The position numbers and the translations under genes are program-made. 64,000 nt of DNA from NCBI RefSeq assembly GCF_015832195.1, contig NC_052046.1:32144911-32208910 (forward strand), given 5' to 3'. The number at the start of each line of letters is the position of its first letter. The stretch's first letter is position 1. This stretch comes from Motacilla alba alba. Taxonomy: Eukaryota > Chordata > Aves > Passeriformes > Motacillidae. Of the stretch, positions 23,141-36,980 are shown piece after piece. The notes beneath the pieces were generated by a model, which saw nothing but the letters and a program-made list of their open reading frames with translations, did no database searches and was not told the DNA's origin.

Positions 23141-26100
23141 GCTGGAAAGCAGCTTCTTCCTAAGTGAAACAGTTCTAAGCATTTTCCTGGGAAAAAAATG
23201 CTTTAGTGGAAATTCATAGGCTTTTGGTAACATTCACCAGACTGTTAACAATTGCTTTCCATTGGCTTCTTTTTGTCTTTGACTACTACTTGATGGATGA
23301 CCCAACTCTCTCAGAAGTATTTTGGACTGTTATGACCAGTTGCCATTTATGGGATTTCTACTTATGTGCATGATGCAGATCTAACTAACATTTTTTTAAT
23401 CTAACCAATGTGTCTTTTCTATCTCCTACGCATCTGTCTGTTTGTTGCTCTACTTCAGCTTCTTTCCTGGTGCTGATTCTTGCTTCTGAACTCTGATGTG
23501 ATATTTGACTCCCAGTGTGAATTGGCCTAGTTGCAGGCTATTAATTTTGAATGTGGACTTGGCATGGCTTGAACTCAAAGTTTTCCCTTGCTATATCTTT
23601 AGATAACTGTTTTCCTTGTTGTTGTTATTGATCAATGTATTCTGGTGTGCTGTTGTAGCCTGAGCTAACTAATTTCTAAAAATGATGGCCCATGGCCTGG
23701 GTGGGATTCCCTGGTGAACATTAGTCCTTAAATTTAAGCAAGAATTAGCTGTCAGATGTTAAGTCATAAAAACTAAAGAAAATGAAGTGCATGCAGGACA
23801 ACATCTGTTCAAAATATGTGACTTAAGACTATCATACAGCACAGTAGGAAGAACATCTGTTCATTGCTCAATGGAATCTAGTAATAAATGTGAAAACATT
23901 ATAGAGCAAGAAGTATAAAAAGACTCTGATATATGCTAGACGCCACTCAAAGAGCTTTAGGGTGACACAACTCTTGTGTCAGCTTCCTATAGTCTGGACT
24001 GCATGGAGTCAGAGGAGGGCATCATTGTGAGGACAGCATTATAAAGAGAGAGTTTATTGCTTGATTTTTAGGGTCTTTTGGAGTAAGAAATTGTTACAAC
24101 AACAACAACAAAGCCATTCATGCATCAGCTTATCCGAGATATCAAAATTCTTTGATCTTCAGTAAGGATTAAGTGTTATTGTTAATCTTAACAGTCAAAA
24201 GAGTGAGCACTTGAGAAACATCATATGTTCAAGAAACAGCTTTGTTACAGTGGCAGCATTCCCTAAAAGCTATTATGTTTTATACAATAAGTGTCCCCCA
24301 ATGTCATGTAACTTAATACTGACTATGGCTGCAAGTAAAATGTAGATTTAGATGAACACATCAGAAAATATACCTACAAAAATGTATTCAAATTAAAAAT
24401 AAGACTAAGAAATATTTTTTTCCTCAGAGATAGATTAACATCCACGCTGTGTGTATGTCTATTATCCAATCATTTAGTCCATCCAATTTATGTCAATGTA
24501 ACACAAATGCCCATTTTATCATATGGGACTTCTATCCCATCAAGATGTAGTAATAACAAAGATTGGGTTAGGAAAAAGGAGAAAGGATTTATTATGGTTT
24601 TAGATGTAAACCAAATCAAGTAAAGGATTGTCTCTTTTGTGAATGTTAGGTGTAATCTAATATTCCCTTATTTCTGTAACAAATATGTGGTTCTACTGAA
24701 CTATTTCAGTTTATAAAATACATTCTTTCAATTTTTTCAATTTTTTCATTTGTTCATTTATGAGTCTCAGTATAGATGTCTTCATCAGCTGGAAAATTCT
24801 ATCCAAGGCAATGGACAGAACCTTTTCATTTGAAATGCTGACTTTATTCATCTTTGCCATCTGCATGCAATTAAAAAGTTTTTGAAAATCTTATTGAACA
24901 TCAAATTTAGGTCACTCTCAATATTCAGAGATGAGGAATCAGCATTTTTATTTTATATAATTATGCAGTGAAATTTGGACATTATTGAATAAAACTTCAG
25001 AACTTAATTCAATAATATTTAATCGTATGATAGTGCCTGTCCTACAAAAGCAACATTTTATCAGTCTGTGTTTGCTATTTTTGTTGTGTTATCTAGGAGA
25101 TGTAATGGAGTAAGTCAAGTCCAGGCATAGCTCTTGCGGCCTTTTCCCTTGCCAAGAAGACCAAACACAAAATTGTGTCATACTGGATAAAGAGACCTGG
25201 GAGTCACCAAAACCAATGAAGATTTTGGAACCACTGGAATCAGTATTCTGGACCTTTATCTAGAACTGTCTCATTATAACTTTTTAAAAACTTAACTAAA
25301 ACAGACCACTGAGTTTTTATTAGGCCAGACTATTTAAGATAATGAAATTATAACCTTCTGATCCATCAATAACAGTGTGCTCAGTTAGGTGCTGTGCAGG
25401 ACCAAACAAAATATTTCTTTCTCCACCACCAGATTTTTGAAAAGTAGTTTGTTTTGGCAAAATTTTCTGGGGCAGTTTTCTTTATTTTCTGGGACAGTTT
25501 TTCTCTGGTATCCCTATGATGTTTTAATCCACACAGCCATTGAATCAGAAATAAAGAATTAAACCAACACAGATTGGTGTAAAGTGTACCTAGAATTTTT
25601 TTAAATTTTAAAAGAAGGGATAATAAAGAGGAAGGTTATTTAGGAAAGGAATATCTAAGAATTTAAAAATAAAACCCATGAAAACTAAAAATCCTAAACA
25701 ATTTGGATGGTCTATGAAGTGGGTGAGAAATGAAGACAATTTCAAGCAATGGGAGTCAGAAAAAAAAGGCCTGTCCTATGAAAACACCATATGCATCCAG
25801 TAAGGATGCCTTTCTGGTATTGTAGTTAATGAAGGGTTAGAGTGAAGTATCTTACAGATCTGAGGAAATACCTTCTTTGTTTTGAAATACAATAGACAAC
25901 TATCTGTTAAGGATTACCTGGGTACCCTACCTTTTGACACAGTGCAGTGAGATGGAAAGGATGATCTTACACAATTCTTCATTTCCCAGCTCTGTAGTCT
26001 TGTGAGTTGTTAACTATGTTGCATCTCTATTCTTGATTGTCTGTCTCCTAAAAGTAGTCAATACTCTTATGTTATATAGAAAGCTTGTTAAAGTGGCATT

Positions 26101-29100
26101 TTTAAAATTTTAAATTGCATTATTTTTGACCTGTGTAAAAAAAAGTTATACCTAGAGGAATGATTTCTTATTGCTTTAAGCAATGTTATTTTACCATATT
26201 TTCTTCTACATTGTGTTATCTCCTGGGTTGTGTAAGACGGAGGCATGATAATAGTTTTGTAGTAAGTTTGAAATGTATTACCAAAACCAGAGTGTATGAC
26301 AGGCACCAAAGGAAGTGTGGTGTCAGAGTGTTGTGATATAGATCAAACTTACCATCAAAAACACTTACATTGTGGATTATTTTTCCTGGTATAGGTTTTT
26401 TCATCTAAAGAGGTAAGTAATAAATAAGTAGATGCTGACACACAGGTTCAAATAATGTGCAGAGTAATGAACTTGGCTATTAAGGACGAATCACAGGAAC
26501 TGGATCAGTGCACTACATATTGGTGTATTTCTAAGGAGTGATGATGAGGCTTTCACTTTCTGTCCTCAAAGAAGTAGCATTCAGCACAGGTGGTAAATTC
26601 CTTGTCACCTCAAATTCCAGCAGATCTTGGCATGTGAAGCTTAGATTTCCAATTAAAAAAAATAAGGAGAATCTTTTAAGTCAGGTTGTCTTTGGATAAA
26701 TTTTGAGAATAAGCACACATAGGTTTTCCCTCCTCTTAGGAAGTTGCTACCTTCAGCTCCTACTGAAAAATCAAAAACTGCACTGCCAGTATTAAGCAAT
26801 TTCTCTTCATAGCACATCTATTTTATAAATGAGTCCTCTTTTGTTTATTGTTGTTTCACATAAATGTTTTCAAATATTTTCTATCTCCACACATGCAATG
26901 AACCCTACCAAGCAGTAAAGCTGCCTTTGAGAAACATAGAACCCTTTTCTTTTTTTTAATTACTATTATGTTGGAGAAGCTTTAGCTTTAATGCACTAGC
27001 ACCATTTTAATCAGAAATATCAAAGTAAAATTCACTCCTGGTATAAAAAGTGGATTTTTTTTCTCTCATAGAAATTCAAATATAAAAAAACCCCTCAGAT
27101 TAGTATCTTTTATTCAGGTGAATATTTAAAGCCTGGGAATAATCAAAAGTGTAATTATAATAAAAATATATTTTCCCCTCATGTATTATTTTCTAATACA
27201 ACCCAAATATAATTTCATATTTAGAAGACACTAAATACTTCCATAGTAAGTAAGTCAATTCTTCTAAGTAAATATTGAAATTTGATGTGAGTTGCTATAA
27301 AGCTAAGGAATCCGCCGAATTTAATAAAAGTGAGGGCATTTCTGAGGTATTGGCAGGAAGGAAAAATGTGATAAAGCATTTCTCCTCAAGAGAAAAGCAT
27401 TTGATATGCTTGGTTATACAAGCAGGGATTTGAGGTCTTAAATGGAGATTTGCACTAATTACACCGAATTACTCTGTAAAACAGAAATGAAAGCATTATC
27501 TGAACAAATTAGGACAATCTCTCAAGAGACAACAGTGTTATGAAGTCTTTCATTTTGGGAGGGTTTTTGTTTTTTTTTCTTTTCATTCAGCCTTTTACAT
27601 AACTCAAAAAAATATCTATAAAACCCAAAGAGCTTCAAGAAAAGCTGTGATGTAGGAAAATCTCTAAAATTCATATTCACGGGCCAGGTGTTAACAAAAG
27701 TTTTACGTCATCAAGCATAACAGAAAAAATTGACATAAAAATTGATTGAAACTTATAGCTCATGCCCAAGTTGTCATGTCAATGCTTTACTCATCATTGA
27801 TATGATTCAAAATCCAACAAACTGTACTTTAAACCTTATTTCCAAGATAAGATTAGTAAAGTGGCATGCATTCAAAAAGCATTAAGGAAATTTTAGAGTT
27901 CTGTTTGAATACCATTTGCAGCAAAACAGGGAACTATATAAATTTTCAATCAATGTATCTGTCCATTCTAAAGTTTGCTTACTGCAGTAATATGTTGTAG
28001 AAGGTCCTGTACCTGTTGAAATAACATACATAATGCTTTGAGGACTTCAGGTAATTTTAGGAGTGGGGGACTTAAATGGGCCATTGATAGATTAAGTGCT
28101 GTTCCAAACACAGGTAATATAGGGGTACATAAATAAATAAATAGCCTCTCTCAAAGAATTCTCCTCTCATCACATCACCTTTTCACAGTGGTTTTGGTGG
28201 TTTTAATATTCTCCATTTGCCTCACAGTTGCAAACACAACCTGTCATTTTTTAAAACAGTGTGACTTAAACATCAGCATGAATAATACTGACATTTGAAT
28301 ACATCTATATTATAATGTGTTATCAAGATATTATCATAAGTAAAACTGGAAATTTATAACCCTTTTAAACAACAGGCCATACTGAAATTTATAACCTTAG
28401 TGCTACTCCTTTTGACAAAATGGAACCAAATTGGTTTAAAACAAATGGAATTTGAATAAAGACATGTATTTCCTTTGTCCGAAATTTATGGAAGTCAATT
28501 ACCTTAGGCTTAATACAATTTGGAAGGGCACCTGAATGAATCACTGATAAGTGCTCTGGTGTTGTTCCAAGTACCAACTGCAGACAGCAGAAGATGCTAT
28601 AACTTTTTTCAGAAAAGGACAGCCCAGTGGAGCTGTTATGCTTGCAGTCAGTTAGTGCTTGGTTCAGCACCAACTTCTAAGTGACTATAAGGATCCCCAA
28701 ATTCCCACCCAAGTGTTTGGATATAAGAGTACAGATAAGTTTGTCAGAAATTAAGAGAGAAGTAGGCAAATTTCACGCTAGACTAAACGTATGTTCCACA
28801 ACACTTCTTCTGATGTGCTCTATTGGAAAATAATTGGAATGTGTTTCTGTCAGGAACATGGACTTATGGTGATTTATTTCTATATAATTCCCTTGACACT
28901 CTTCCTGTTTGTACATTTTAATATTTCCTATTCCTTACAGGTTGCCCATGTGCCTGGATGTTCTGATTGAGCTGAAAAATGGAAGAATAAGGGCTAAGAA
29001 CAACTGACAGAAGTAAGGCAAAGCACTATGCTTGCCTGGATACCAGCTGAAGATTAGTAGTTGTTGCTCCTCTAATGAATTTGTCTTTCGAAATCTGTGG

Positions 29101-32100
29101 CAGTAAGGAAGGAAAAGCATGAAAGTGAAATGAAGCTTGCTGGCACAGACTTCAATTTCAGTAATTGGTGCAGAAGGGAGGACTAGAGGGAAGACTCTTG
29201 AACTCTGAGGTAGAAATAGGTAAACTGCCTTCTCTCAGAAGCTTCTTTAAGACTAGCCAGCTGGATTGCAAAAAAGTGGAGACAAGCATATGAAATAGGC
29301 ATTACAGAAATTTCTTTCAATTGTCGAAAGAGATAGATACTGTAGAAAGAGAAGTTCTTATGTTGAATTTGAGAGAGCTGAAAAATAAAACTGGAAGCTG
29401 GGAAAGCATGACTGGCAGTTGGCAGTGTAAAAATTGCTTTAGTTAGTCTATAGGATCAGTCTGTTTTGTAGGTTTGACTTGAAGGGATGAAATTCAAAGT
29501 CAAAAGACAGTGTTTGTCTAATGTTTAGATCTGTGTCCAGCAAAGGTCTAATTTTCTCCACAGGAGTACAAAAATTTTTTTATTTGAGCTATTTTTCACT
29601 GACACAAATAAACTCCATAATGCATCAGTGATGCAGGAATGTCTGGGTTGTTTTTTTTTTTTTTTTCCAAGCAATTTGTGCCACAGGTTAACATATGGAA
29701 ACTGTTTAATTTGAGAGTATCTAACTGCATTCCTAAATGACATATATATTTTCTCAGGTTAATTAACATTTTCTGCACAGTATATGTGAAGAATCCAAGC
29801 ATGATGATCTCACTTATTTCCTGTGCCCAGAGCATATGATGAGGCAATTGGTTATCAACCAGCCCAACACAACAGCATGCCTTTCACAATTGTTTCTCTG
29901 AAGAGGAGTTTATTCTGTGTTACGTATACTCTTCAGTTTTCATTGTTTCCTGTTTCCACCTATTTATACTGTGGATTATAAGCAAGTGAGATCAACTGAT
30001 CTTCACCCTGAGTTACTGTTTTGAACCCAGGAGTCTGACCAAGTCTGTCTCATTGTCCATGTTCCAGTCCTATTCTGTTATTTAGAAAAAATAAATAGCT
30101 ATTGTGACATTTTCTTACAAATGCAGCTCCTCACAAGCAGTGAACCAGCCAGTCGATCTATTCCAACATGATACTGCTTCTTAGATGTGAAGAGTAAATA
30201 GGAAGTGTCGTAAGCCTTGTTCAAATATCCAAGGCTCATTTTGCGCCCGTTATCACTCTTCAGTTTCCTCCGTATGGATGAACCTCTGGAACAATTTGTT
30301 TCAGAGCAGCTACTGTATATGACACTCATATACCAAAATGCCACTCTCTATGTCAAGGACTCATGAAGGCCTGGATATAAGCACTAACTCAGAGCTTTTT
30401 ACTTACACCTTTATTGCAATTACCTAAGCAATGGAAGCATTTCCCCCAATCATTCCTGTCAGGTAGTGAAGCCTTTCCTGTCTCAGACAAAGGATGAGAG
30501 GAATGCCACATCCCATCATCTTTGCTGGCTTGTGCTCTGGGGGTAGAATCATGTAACTGTTCTTGTTCTTTGTCCCCTCTTTTGTTGGCTTATGCTTAAA
30601 GAATTAATAACTATGCTTCTCAATGACTACATGCAAAGCTTGCTCAGGAATGTTAAAAAGAGGAGAATTTTTGTTTTCTTTTTTGTTTTTATTCAGTCTC
30701 AAATTCTACTATTATACATAGTATGACAAATACAGCAAGCTATGAAATTTTCGTGTACAGAACTTCTGAAAAGTCTGCCTTTGTTCACAATGATTTGTAG
30801 TTCAAATGATTTGTATTTCATGTAATTAGCTATAATCAGACCTGTTCTATGTTCAAGGGGGGAACATAAGAACCTGATCTTTTCATAGCAGGTATGTCTG
30901 TAACCATGTTTGGAAAGTATGGATGGCATGCAACAGTACCATCTGTCCTAAAAACAATGAATGATGACAGTTTTTAGTGGTTTTTAAACCTCTGGAGCTG
31001 ACTGAGAAACAAATAATTGTCTTTTATCCCCCCCCCACTGTTCTCATACTCACAGTATGCATTGGGAATATAAGGAAGATTCAGGCAAATGAAATGAAGT
31101 TGACCAAAGGCATTACTATGATCAGAAACTATGACTCCCTGAAAAGAGATGTTGTTAATTTTCTGCATGTGGTCCTTTCTGCATGTGGTATTTTAAAACA
31201 AACATATTCACGGAAAAAATACCTTATCTCAATTAGTCATCTACGGTGCACAAGGCAGCTGTATGTAGTGATACTGAAGATACTTTGCTTCCAAAGTAGT
31301 CAGAGAAAGATGACAATTCCTAGGAGTTTTTATTGACTTTTAAAAGCTTGATAGCAAAGTTATTTGGCCTCTCTAATGACATGGTGATTCACCAGAGGAC
31401 AGACACAGCCAAAAGGATGATAATAACAATACAGGCAAAGTCAGTTATCTCTTCCAAACATAGACATAGAACTTTCAACTAACATATCCAGGTTTTTCCA
31501 CTTTTGTGAGGAGCAGCAACATGAAAATATACCCTTATTTCCTTGGAATATAAAGATGTGTAAATGGAATACAAGCATTTTCATATAGGTTGGCAATGTA
31601 CACCATTATTGCTACTACACTAGAGGTGAAATAATAATTGAAGCTTATAATATAATAGAGATTCTTTCCCTACTGGCAGATGTCTTTATTAATTACTAAG
31701 ATAAAGGGAGAAGTTGAAGTATTTTCAATTAAGAAAATAAAAAATTAACTTTTCTTGGATTCTCAGGTAAATTATTTTAATAATTACTTTCTAGAAAATA
31801 TCTAGATAGGATGATTTACAAAACAGCTTCAAATGTGTCATTAATTATGCTGTTGAGTATATGAATGAATAAACATGAGTGTGATATATCAAAAAGGGCA
31901 GTTCAGTAAATTCTACATTTTGAGGAATCCAGCGCAAACCCAGTATCCCATGGGTATGGCATAGTGGTAACTAAAGATGAAAAATCGCAAAAGCAGCAAG
32001 CATGGAAGGCTAAGAGTGTGCCAAGTAACAGCCCATTGCCATATACCAGAACACAGAGTAAGTAAAACCAGGAAGGCAACAAAAGGAGCAGAGTGTACTT

Positions 32101-35100
32101 CCCATGCTATTCTCTCCCTGTGGCTGCACACAAGAACCTTGTCCTTATGCTCCAGCTGTATCCACTGGGCATTCTCAGCTCTGTCTGCTTTGTCAGAGCC
32201 CTGGTGTTCTTGCTAGCTCTTCCACTGCATCGAGCAGGTTGGCCCTGCCCATGGGCAGTGACTCATGTCAGCGTATGGTACACTGCACTGCACAGCTCTG
32301 AAGCAGGCAGGGCATGGCACCAGCTGGCATTAATCAGGGACCATTAGCTATAAACAACCGCATCTCCTTTCATGCCTTCTAAATTCAGTTTCTAACAATA
32401 ATTATTTCTTCCACATTTCATTTAATTTCAGGCTGTGTGCAGGGAGGCAATGAGGACTATGGATTTCCCAGATCTAGGAATACAGTTTCAAAGTATTTCC
32501 TACATATTTTCTACAGTTTATGTCTAGCAACAGTATTTAGATATTATTAATGAGCACTAATATAAAATATGAAACAGTAACTCTCCAACTTACAGCTTAG
32601 TAGCAAAATATCTTGTTTTGTATTATTATGCTTCCTATCTTGTGCTGTCTCTGAACATTTTGTTGAAGTCCTGCTGTTGAATAGCTTGCAGCTATTTGGA
32701 GTCCTGTGAACTCTCTCCCACATATCTGTATTGCCAGCCAAGCCATATTAAGACTATGGATACCTGTTGTTTGCAAAATGTCCCCTACAATTAACGGGAA
32801 TTTTTGTTGTTGTTGTTGTTGTAATTGTCAAGTTTGGCCCAACTGAGTAGGTATGTTGATGAACCTTGACACTAAATCACTCTTATGCAGGACCTATTTC
32901 CAACCTGCAGTTGCAAACATTTTGTTAATCTGTTACTTTTGCTGCAGAATGAACAGGCAATAGATTTGTGTCTTAGCTACTCTAGGGCGCCATTTCTCCT
33001 TCATCCTAAATAGCCTGAAATGGCAGTGAAGCTAATTTTCCATATATTTAGTTTTAGTCTGACAGCAGGCAGAAATGAGAACCCATAGAAGACAGGCTAA
33101 GGATAGTCAGTGCAGATTAATAACTAAATTTTATTGAGATATGTTCTTCCAATGGTCATTTTTGTTATTTGGGAAGACAATTAGTGTAAGCACAAATTTA
33201 ATTTTTTTCTACACTCTCTTGCTAATAATGGTTAATAATTGCTAGGAGGCAAGTCTCATTATTTCTTGGAAATTTCTTGGAAGCTCTGAGATGCTATTAA
33301 GTCCTCCTTACACAAATCACTCTGATTACTCTAGTATGTTGTGAAGTTTGTAATTCACCACAGACTTTTTCCACTCATATTCATCAAAGCAAGAGTACTT
33401 CTAATGTGCTCCAGATCACTCTAAAATGGCTTTATGTAGACATAAGATTCTTTTTTTGGAAAAAGATCTGCAGTAATCAGAAAACAGGAGTTTAATTTTG
33501 GGACACTTTCCTTGATAGCTACAGATGGTTATCTGCAAACTTCTGTTTAAACCAAAATCAGTAGGAAAACTGTTTCATTTAGGGGGAATCTGTTTGTTGA
33601 AAGTAAATTACAGGACCTGAACAACAAAAATGTACAGAATTTTATAAATAAAATTGGCATTACTGACACAATATTCATCCACACTCCTCTGCTAGCTTTG
33701 CAGTATACTCTGGTGCACAAATGGATAGCAATTTAAAGCTAGCTCACAGATCTCTCTACATAGGTTGCAGTGTGTGCTCTCTGCAGCATAAACATAGTCT
33801 GAGAAGCCTTTAAAATCCTGTAGATAGTTAAATTACAAGCTGTCTTGTAGTAAATCTAGACATTTTTCTGTATGTTGACCTCAATAAGGGCCAGTAAATC
33901 AATTTAGGCATCTCATTTATGGAAGTCTTGGATCTTCAGTTAAGCAGCAATTATTTATATAGTGCCTTAATGTTTATTACTGAGTTGTATTTCAGGATAT
34001 TACTACACAATGGGTTTCTTCTACTTTGTTTAAAAAAATACATATCAGAAACTGAAGGAGAGCATAAGGTGCAAGGTTTTATTTGTGTGTTTACTTTATT
34101 GAACAATACATGCTAATGTTTCTTTAGAAAAGAGATCATGAGTTCGTTAGAGGACACAATTATCTTTGGTTTCATTGCTTTTATTTTCTGACAATAACTG
34201 GTTCCTGAGTGAAAACAAGAAAGATCATTTTACTGTAGTACCAGATATTCTCCACTAAAATTCTTCATTCTTCTTTTCGTGGTTTTGTTGGATCACAGCT
34301 GGAACTTTGACCCAGTTATTGCTACTTTGTTCTGTTAATGGAGAACCAAATTTGCTTATATAAATTAAAGTTTCCCAGCAGACAAGTGCCCTTGAACAAA
34401 TGGATTTGTACAGTCTTTAAATTAGACAAAGATGCCACAATACCCCAGACCAAATAATCTCATTCGTTGTGTAATTAAATGTTTTGGGGTGGTCAGGGTG
34501 GGGGAAGCGAATAGGTTTACGTGATGAACCAGCAGCATCTAAAGAATAAGTTAAATTCCAAGAGCTGCAGGTCTAAACTTACTGGAGATATGTGATCCTC
34601 AGTCAGAGAGTTTGAAGAAGCCAAGCCATCTTCTGCTTAATTTTGGCCAGGAATATCATAAATTGTCTTGTTTCAGTGAAGGAGGAGCAACTAAACCCGG
34701 CAAGCATGAAGTAAAAAATTTGACCTTTTTAAAGGAAAGTAGGCCAGTCTGCTTACTCATGGTCAGTCACAATACCCAAACCCAGTCTCATGTTGTCCAT
34801 TGAAGTCCTTTTTGTCTTTATTAATGTTCTTTTTACTCAGAAAGTTATCCCTCGATTACACCCAGTAACACTACTTGTGAATCTTAGGCCTGCGTAAAAG
34901 ATGAGATGAGATGAGGTGAGAACTCTAATCTGCTAATATCATTAATAATTAGGCAGACTCATAATTGCCAATTATTCTGCCTATTTCTGTAAATATACAG
35001 ATGTACAGCCAGACATCATTTTCACTGTCCTCAAGCTTCCTGGAAGTGAACCAGAGCCAGTCCACATGCTGTATAGCTCCATGTGCAGGTTAGTAATCAG

Positions 35101-36836
35101 GGTATATGTGCTCAGGCTAAGCACTGTCCTAGACCAGCTAAGAGGCCTGAACTAAACATTTATCTTGGAGAGTGAGCAAAGATCCTGAAAATTTTTGCAT
35201 TTGCTCTACAGTGTTGCTGTTACAGAGGAAAAAGAGAGCAGCATCACTGAAGACAAATTCCTTAAGTGACAAAGATGGTTGACTTACTTTTGCTACCATA
35301 AGTGGAAAAAGAAGGCGATGGATTCTTCCAGAGCATAACATTAATACTGTTAATACCTATTGATACCATAAATACCTTAATAAATTAATTTTTACTGTCT
35401 CTACTGCCATGTGGACATCTACTATGGTGTCTTCTACCATTCCTATGACAGAGCCAGTACACTCCACAGTGGTCTTTTTTTTTTCTTGTGCACCTGCCTT
35501 GCCTCTTCCTTCCCTCAGAAATCAAGATGAGTGAGGTGATACTCCAGTGTTCGCTACAATGGACCAGCCAAAACTACACCTAGATTTCAGTATGAGTCAG
35601 TATGAGTTGGTACGGGAGTCTAGAGGCTTGGCTCACCCATAGTAACTAATGTTTTAGTCTGGAGCCAGGTCAGAATTTTGCAGGGATAAATTTGTTTCAG
35701 GTAGAACTAGGGCATAAATGGATGCATCTTTCAGGTTCAGTACCCTACTCACCAGGCTTTGAAGAGGTAAAGTAAGTCCATCTGTAGTTAGATATGATTA
35801 CATATTATTTTTTAGCTAAATGCAAGATTAGATTTTGTTACTAAAATCCAACTGTGCCATAGTTATGACAGAGGAGCAATACTACCATGGTAAATGTAGT
35901 GTTGAATTTGGCCTAGAGTATTTTTTTATTCTGAGATGGAAAAAATTAATGTTGAACTGAGATCCTAAGCTGAGGAATATCATGGATGATACGCCTCAAA
36001 TCAGAAGAAAGTGGTACCTCCTGGGAATTGTTTTCATGTTCCACAAATGATTGGGTGCTCTGGCTCTCCCGAGATCACAGTTAAAAAGTGATAGTTTGAG
36101 TCGTGAATGGATATTTCAAAGTTTTGGCATTACATGTGCTCAAAGGGCTGTTGCAGTCACCCTGTAAAGAATGAAAGCAAACTTTTAATTCCTGAAAAGC
36201 TGAACTGTCATCTTCCAGATACATCCAGTAGTTGTCTGAGCATTGCAAGCAGCAGGAGATTAAAGACATAATGTTAGATTTAAATTATTTAAGAATTAGG
36301 TTCTATGAAAGTAACATGCATAATTGGTGAGACAAAGTCACCTTTAGCAGAAGTACACTGATTTTTGCTATAGAACAGCATCAGAAATTGGCCATGTCTG
36401 TCAGGGTAAATATTCAGGATGCAATTGTAATACAGCATCTTCTAACAAAACTAGTGAGTAAAATATTTACTGAGGTAAACCTGATAGAGGGATAAACATG
36501 ATTCTTACTTTGTTTAGAGGTATCTGTGCAATTACTGAGCTACAGTTTATAACCGATTCTTTCAGAAATTTATACAGTATCCAAAATATGACACTTTCAA
36601 AAGGAGAAATTTTTAGTTCTTTCACTTAAATATGCAAAATCACAGGTCTAATTTTATTATCTTTCCTTCACGTCACATGATTATCTTATCAAATACACAG
36701 TAATTTGTGTATGATTGTTATAAATAATAGAAATTTTTGAATTTTTAGCTACATGTGCTGAAGTACCTGGAACCATATGAGTTACTATGAAGAAAAAGCC
36801 TCTATCCTAGCCAAAATTGTACACTCAGTGAGACTG
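23141..36836. other. AT-rich unique non-coding DNA
   Basis: About 13.7 kb with no recognised transposon. Small simple repeats occur: (CAA)5 near 24099, a T run at 29649-29667 and (TTG)n at 32805-32821. Splice-flanked exon-like segments at 28941-29012 (plus) and 26405-26354 (minus) are discussed as findings. The 119-codon frame at 30977-31336 has no recognisable domain. Confidence 0.55.
32803..32821 (+). repeat. (TTG)n microsatellite
   Basis: A T run followed by about five TTG/GTT units. Directly visible, short, with no known role. Confidence 0.9.
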
Positions 36837-36980
36837 TGAAATGTCCATCTTTGGAAATACTCAAAACTTGACTACACATGGTCCTGGGGAACCTGCTTTG
36901 GCTGACTCTACTTGAGCAGAGTAGCTGGATGGGATGGTATCCAGAGTTCCTGTCCAGTGTAAACAGTTCTGTGATTCTGC
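36837..36980 (+). mobile_element. CR1 LINE 3' tail fragment
   Basis: The sequence follows the CR1 3' untranslated consensus: a GGAAATACTCAAAACTTGAC block, GGTCCTGGGGAACCTGCT, TGAGCAGAGTAGCTGGATGG, and the terminal TTCTGTGATTCTG characteristic of CR1 3' ends. It is strongly diverged and 5' truncated, as most CR1 copies are, and carries no coding sequence. The plus orientation follows from the terminal motif lying on the right. Confidence 0.85.

Noticed and set aside
22621..23163. Longest open frame of the window, 180 codons, plus strand
   Set aside because: It lies almost wholly inside a recognisable ERVL-type LTR, which encodes no protein; the peptide is a cysteine/tryptophan-rich translation of GC-richer LTR sequence.
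30977..31336. 119-codon plus-strand frame
   Set aside because: No family recognised, AT-rich codon use, opposed by another frame; treated as chance.
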